DNA from: an uncultured Prevotellaceae bacterium
GTDB lineage: Bacteria > Bacteroidota > Bacteroidia > Bacteroidales > Bacteroidaceae
NCBI GenBank assembly: GCA_902763615.1
Contig: CACWSX010000027.1
Coordinates: forward strand, 1-35,168
Direction of reading: 5' to 3'
DNA: 35,168 nucleotides
A program made the position numbers and the translations under genes. Positions 32,606-35,168 of the stretch are shown here, in pieces (the stretch's first letter is position 1; each line of letters opens with the position of its first letter). The notes under the pieces were generated by a model that saw nothing but the letters and a program-made list of their open reading frames with translations, was not told the DNA's origin and ran no database searches.

Positions 32606-34121
32606 AAAAATGACGGTAAAATGACTTTACTATATTTGGTAAACGCATTTTTCTTACATGATGTTTCCTAATTTTAACGATTTCATCGTCAAACACGTCA
32701 GCATTGTCTTCTCGATTAAAGATTTGCAACAAAAGTTTTTTTCGAACTTTTGTAATATACGATGGGGAACATTGTTTTAATCTAGCTATCTCAATTGGAG
32801 ACAACTGGATACGTAGTGCAAGACAAACATCGTATTCGAAATCTGTAAGAAGGTGATCCATATCAGGATTCAATATTCTATAGAATGAAGGTATTTCATT
32901 CTCAATAAGATCTTTTAGTTCTCGCCAATCGGAAAATGAAGGTAACCGTGCAGTATTCTGTTGAGACATTTCACGGAAGCGCTGACTTATATCTGCATTT
33001 CTAAGCCTATAATCCAATGCAGCCTTTTTATATATATAATACCTATGAATAAAAAGAATACCTATTATAACAATTGCTACAATTACAAATAACAAAAGTA
33101 ATAAAAGCATCTTCGCTTCCATCTTCTTTTGTTCTGTCAGATACTTATTATGATTGTAATTATATGATGCCTGCAGCTTTTGGATATTCTGCATTTCAGA
33201 CAGGGAATAAACTGAATCGTTTAATTCGTAAGTTAAAGTTGCATACTTAGCAATTGAGTCTGTAATACGTTTCTTTTCAAAGACCTCTTGAAGCCCTTTA
33301 TTCCCTCCTATCTGATTATTTAAATCCTTACCATACCTAAGTTCTTTTCTAAATATCTCTTCAGCAGAATCAAGTTTGTTTACCGCGAGATAATACTTAC
33401 CTTTCAGATAATAATAAATCTCGCGCCCCCTAACAATATCTCCGTTTTCATTAAACAAACATGAATGTGCTTCATACGAATCAATGCACTTTTTTGCTTT
33501 ATCAATACTCCCTTTATGAATAAGGGATGTTATCTCACTACTTAACATCTGTGATGCACGATCATTACGACCTATCATCCTAAACATATTTGCTGCTTTA
33601 TCGGCATAATAGATAACAGAGTCTCTTTCTTTAAGCAAACTATATGCTTCTACCTGAAGCGCATAGAACTCAATCGCCATCAGAGTATCATTACACTTTC
33701 TTGCATATCTTATTGCCAAATGCAAATCATTCAATTGACTACGGGGCTGGATCTGCTCATAATATATAACAGCTTTCTGACCATAAACCTTACTTAGAGT
33801 TTTGTAGTCGCAATCTGTAGCAGTGGTATCTGCACAATCGGCAGCTTTGAGATAGGTTTCTAAAGCACGAGGGAGTTCCCCTAGATCAAAATAGGTACGG
33901 CCTAAAATATAGCGGGCTCGCAGCTGCTCATTGGGAGAACCATATTTGTCGAAATAAGCCACAAGTTCCTCGGCCAGCGAGTCGTTGTTCATCACGCTGT
34001 CAGTAAGGTTCATCTGCTCCAGAATCTCCAGTTGCTGTAGCTTTTCGGCTTTTCTTGTCCCACAACTCAGAAAGAACCAGAGAACAGAGAAAGCCAACAA
34101 TATGTTTCGAACTATTCTCAT
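32601..34121 (-). CDS. Lipoprotein-anchored, membrane-spanning TPR regulator with C-terminal HTH
   Basis: 506 residues. The N-terminal signal ends in lipobox FFLSC (about Cys20), then TPR-type helical repeats run from about 40 to 310 (RARYILGRTYFDLGELPRAL; YYYLKGKYYLAVNKLDSAEE). A short coiled coil precedes a transmembrane helix (LLLLLLFVIVAIVIIGILF, about 345-365). The cytoplasmic end carries an HTH (EYDVCLALRIQLSPIEIARL, then KQCSPSYITKVRKKLLLQIF) resembling LuxR-type regulators. The layout is that of Bacteroidetes TPR regulators that sense periplasmic signals. It lies directly upstream of the protease operon and probably controls it. ATG 34121 is preferred over GTG 34124. Confidence 0.85.
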   Translation of the reverse strand: MRIVRNILLAFSVLWFFLSCGTRKAEKLQQLEILEQMNLTDSVMNNDSLAEELVAYFDKYGSPNEQLRARYILGRTYFDLGELPRALETYLKAADCADTTATDCDYKTLSKVYGQKAVIYYEQIQPRSQLNDLHLAIRYARKCNDTLMAIEFYALQVEAYSLLKERDSVIYYADKAANMFRMIGRNDRASQMLSSEITSLIHKGSIDKAKKCIDSYEAHSCLFNENGDIVRGREIYYYLKGKYYLAVNKLDSAEEIFRKELRYGKDLNNQIGGNKGLQEVFEKKRITDSIAKYATLTYELNDSVYSLSEMQNIQKLQASYNYNHNKYLTEQKKMEAKMLLLLLLFVIVAIVIIGILFIHRYYIYKKAALDYRLRNADISQRFREMSQQNTARLPSFSDWRELKDLIENEIPSFYRILNPDMDHLLTDFEYDVCLALRIQLSPIEIARLKQCSPSYITKVRKKLLLQIFNREDNADVFDDEIVKIRKHHVRKMRLPNIVKSFYRHFF

Positions 34122-34126
34122 CACTG

Positions 34127-34134
34127 CAAAGGTA
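34127..34134 (-). promoter_or_regulatory. -7 box of the TPR regulator
   Basis: TACCTTTG on the minus strand ends 5 bases before the ATG at 34121, so transcription would begin at or next to the start codon (leaderless mRNA). No -33 element at 19-21 bases; a TTG is present at 16. Confidence 0.5.
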
Positions 34135-34156
34135 CGTCATTTTTATGAAACAACGA

Positions 34157-34187
34157 ATAGTCACGGGGACAGGTACTTAGGTATGAC
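34157..34187. repeat. 31-bp direct repeat, copy A
   Basis: ATAGTCACGGGGACAGGTAC plus 11 more bases is identical to 35001-35031. In this copy the GGGGACAGGT arm (34165-34174) faces an inverted partner ACCTGTCCCC (34206-34215), giving a palindromic REP-like unit with a 31-base interior. Confidence 0.8.
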
Positions 34188-34199
34188 GGCTGCTATGAC

Positions 34200-34673
34200 T
34201 CAGGCACCTGTCCCCACGGCTACCGTCTTACCATAGTCCTTCAGGGCCTCTTCGATGATGCCCTTCGTATCCATTCCGAATTCAAGACCATAAAAGTCCA
34301 AGATATCTGTAATTTCCTTTACTCGCGTTTTACCCATTCCGCGAAATCTCAGGATGTCTACAAGCTTTAAAGCAGCAACATCCCCCAATGTTTTTACATT
34401 CGAACTCCTAAACACAGACTTCGTTCTCCCACATAATGGCAGATCATCTACTTTTATCATCAGTTTCCCAACGATACCCTTATCTGCCTCAAGATAAGCC
34501 TGGCGTAAAGCAGCTTGTTTCTCAGCATCAACGGCATTATGAAACTGAACAATCCCATCCTCATACTCCTGAATGGTTTTCTTGATATATGCCACTAACA
34601 GCCAGAGTCTTTTGTTCTCCTCCTTCAGTACCTTATTCTCATCAAGAATCTTTTTTATCTCTTTCTCGCTCAT
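34200..34673 (-). CDS. Coiled-coil protein with an RNA polymerase alpha-CTD-like (HhH) domain
   Basis: 157 residues. Residues 1-60 are a charged coiled coil (KKILDENKVLKEENKRLW). Residues about 75-135 match the alpha-subunit C-terminal domain pattern: DDLPLCGRTKSVFRSSNVKT, LGDVAALKLVDILRFRGMGK, then VKEITDILDFYGLEFGM, a helix-hairpin-helix unit that in RpoA binds UP elements and activators. It has no RpoA N-terminal domain, so it is a stand-alone alpha-CTD mimic. The last codons (VGTGA) and stop are made of the right arm of a REP-like palindrome, so the native C terminus may have been replaced. It has its own promoter at 34747-34778. Its target is unknown. Confidence 0.75.
   Translation of the reverse strand: MSEKEIKKILDENKVLKEENKRLWLLVAYIKKTIQEYEDGIVQFHNAVDAEKQAALRQAYLEADKGIVGKLMIKVDDLPLCGRTKSVFRSSNVKTLGDVAALKLVDILRFRGMGKTRVKEITDILDFYGLEFGMDTKGIIEEALKDYGKTVAVGTGA
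34206..34215. repeat. Right arm of the REP-like palindrome inside the gene end
   Basis: ACCTGTCCCC is the exact reverse complement of GGGGACAGGT at 34165-34174 and lies within the last codons of the alpha-CTD-like gene. Confidence 0.75.
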
Positions 34674-34746
34674 AGTAACTATTTAATTGTATTTTAGTCT
34701 ACACACATACCATTAATATAATTGTTTTAGTTTGCTTTTTCGTTTG

Positions 34747-34778
34747 CAAAGATAGTGATTTTTTACACAATTTCCAAA
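34747..34778 (-). promoter_or_regulatory. Promoter of the alpha-CTD-like gene
   Basis: TTTG (34778-34775), 20 bases, then TATCTTTG (34754-34747) on the minus strand. Consensus on both elements; it diverges from the plus-strand promoter at 34831. Confidence 0.7.
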
Positions 34779-34830
34779 TTTTTATTTAAAATCTTGTTTG
34801 CTGAAGTAATATGGCGATTCGCTGAATGAA

Positions 34831-34862
34831 TTTGTCTGGACCAAAAACACTTCTTACCTTTG
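34831..34862 (+). promoter_or_regulatory. Promoter of the candidate small RNA
   Basis: TTTG (34831-34834), exactly 20 bases, then TACCTTTG (34855-34862): a near-ideal Bacteroidetes promoter with no gene of normal size after it. Confidence 0.7.
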
Positions 34863-34866
34863 CATC

Positions 34867-34969
34867 GTCAAAACAAGAAAAGTTAGTTTTTTCATACATA
34901 GTTGGTTTAGTTAGTAATTAGTTGGTTATAAGTACACTTTCAGGCTCGCAGCGGCGAGCCTTTTTCTTT
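34867..34969 (+). ncRNA. Candidate small RNA or terminated leader (~100 nt)
   Basis: Between a near-consensus promoter and a GC-rich intrinsic terminator lie about 75 bases without any ATG. TAGTTGGTT occurs twice (around 34900 and 34919). The simplest reading is a short non-coding transcript. Alternatively it is an attenuated 5' leader of a gene beyond the window, since about 200 bases without a gene follow. Transcript ends are estimates. Confidence 0.5.
34942..34969 (+). terminator. Intrinsic terminator
   Basis: AGGCTCGC (34942-34949) and GCGAGCCT (34954-34961) form an 8-bp stem with a 4-base loop, followed directly by TTTTCTTT. Confidence 0.8.
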
Positions 34970-35000
34970 ACCACTTATATCATGATGTCTCGAACTCATC

Positions 35001-35031
35001 ATAGTCACGGGGACAGGTACTTAGGTATGAC
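35001..35031. repeat. 31-bp direct repeat, copy B
   Basis: Identical to 34157-34187, 844 bases away in the same orientation. This copy has no inverted partner nearby, so it looks like a truncated or solo REP unit. From 34970 to 35168 no gene is seen. Confidence 0.8.
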
Positions 35032-35101
35032 ATTTCACTTCTTGTCGCAGCTTTCTTTGCCAATTACAATTTTTCTTAGACATCTAAAATTATATGAAAT
35101 A

Positions 35102-35133
35102 TTTGTTGGTTTCAATTTTAATTATTATTTTTG
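35102..35133 (+). promoter_or_regulatory. Promoter pointing out of the window
   Basis: TTTG (35102-35105), 20 bases, then TATTTTTG (35126-35133). It fits the consensus and probably drives a gene that begins after the window end. Confidence 0.6.
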
Positions 35134-35168
35134 CCTCCAGAAAATACAAAACAATCTAACTTAGTAAC

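Overview
The window looks like a chromosomal segment from a Bacteroidales bacterium, most likely Prevotella or a close relative. The sequence evidence is: Bacteroidetes-type promoters (TTTG, about 20 bases, then TAnnTTTG) in front of many genes; few Shine-Dalgarno sequences; an LpxC-FabZ fusion next to LpxD and LpxA; a menaquinone-type UbiE/MenG; type IX secretion-like C-terminal tails; and Bacteroidetes-restricted families (VirE_N-DUF3987, DUF3127-like, DUF3244-like, DUF5715-like, lipoprotein-anchored TPR/HTH regulators). The genus is inference.

Layout. (1) 1-3.9 kb: a damaged stress/redox locus. An AraC-type DNA-binding half is fused to a secreted domain, and beside it lies a 60-codon aldo/keto reductase remnant. 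The minus-strand operon GNAT - amidohydrolase - exported flavodoxin - cupin/monooxygenase reads toward that remnant. (2) 4.0-6.3 kb: a 36-codon membrane peptide, a lipoprotein, a TrmN6-like tRNA methyltransferase and an omega-amidase-like nitrilase. (3) 6.5-6.9 kb: four tRNA genes (Lys-CTT twice, Thr-CGT, Gly-CCC) ending in a strong terminator. (4) 6.9-22.8 kb: conserved housekeeping DNA: a DUF5715-like protein diverging from phoH, then purC, menG, aroE, purM, a zinc-motif lipoprotein, prfA, a small membrane protein, pyrF and an HD hydrolase. The envelope operon lpxD - lpxC/fabZ - lpxA - miaA - PBP1A follows and ends at a terminator.

(5) 22.8-28.0 kb: a compact minus-strand cassette, largely translationally coupled. 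In reading order it holds a UmuD/LexA-like S24 protein with no N-terminal HTH but a long C-terminal extension, an array of repeated AGAGT boxes, a 54-aa putative DNA-binding protein, a DUF3127-like OB-fold candidate, an unknown 107-aa protein, an 810-aa VirE_N-DUF3987 primase/helicase-like protein and two unknown proteins. There is no integrase, relaxase or capsid gene. It reads as the replication/SOS-control core of a mobile element, a domesticated remnant, or an uncharacterised accessory system. (6) 28.1-28.8 kb: a HicA/HicB toxin-antitoxin pair whose promoter overlaps a perfect 8+8 bp palindrome.

(7) 28.8-35.2 kb: visibly AT-richer accessory DNA with GGGGAC-type palindromes on both sides. 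It holds a lipocalin-like lipoprotein, a secreted M4 (thermolysin-like) protease with a type IX-like tail, a DUF3244-like secreted protein, a membrane-spanning TPR/HTH regulator, a coiled-coil protein with an RNA polymerase alpha-CTD-like domain, and a candidate ~100-nt small RNA bounded by a near-consensus promoter and an intrinsic terminator. The regulator, small secreted protein and protease look like one surface proteolysis unit. A further near-consensus promoter at the right edge points out of the window.
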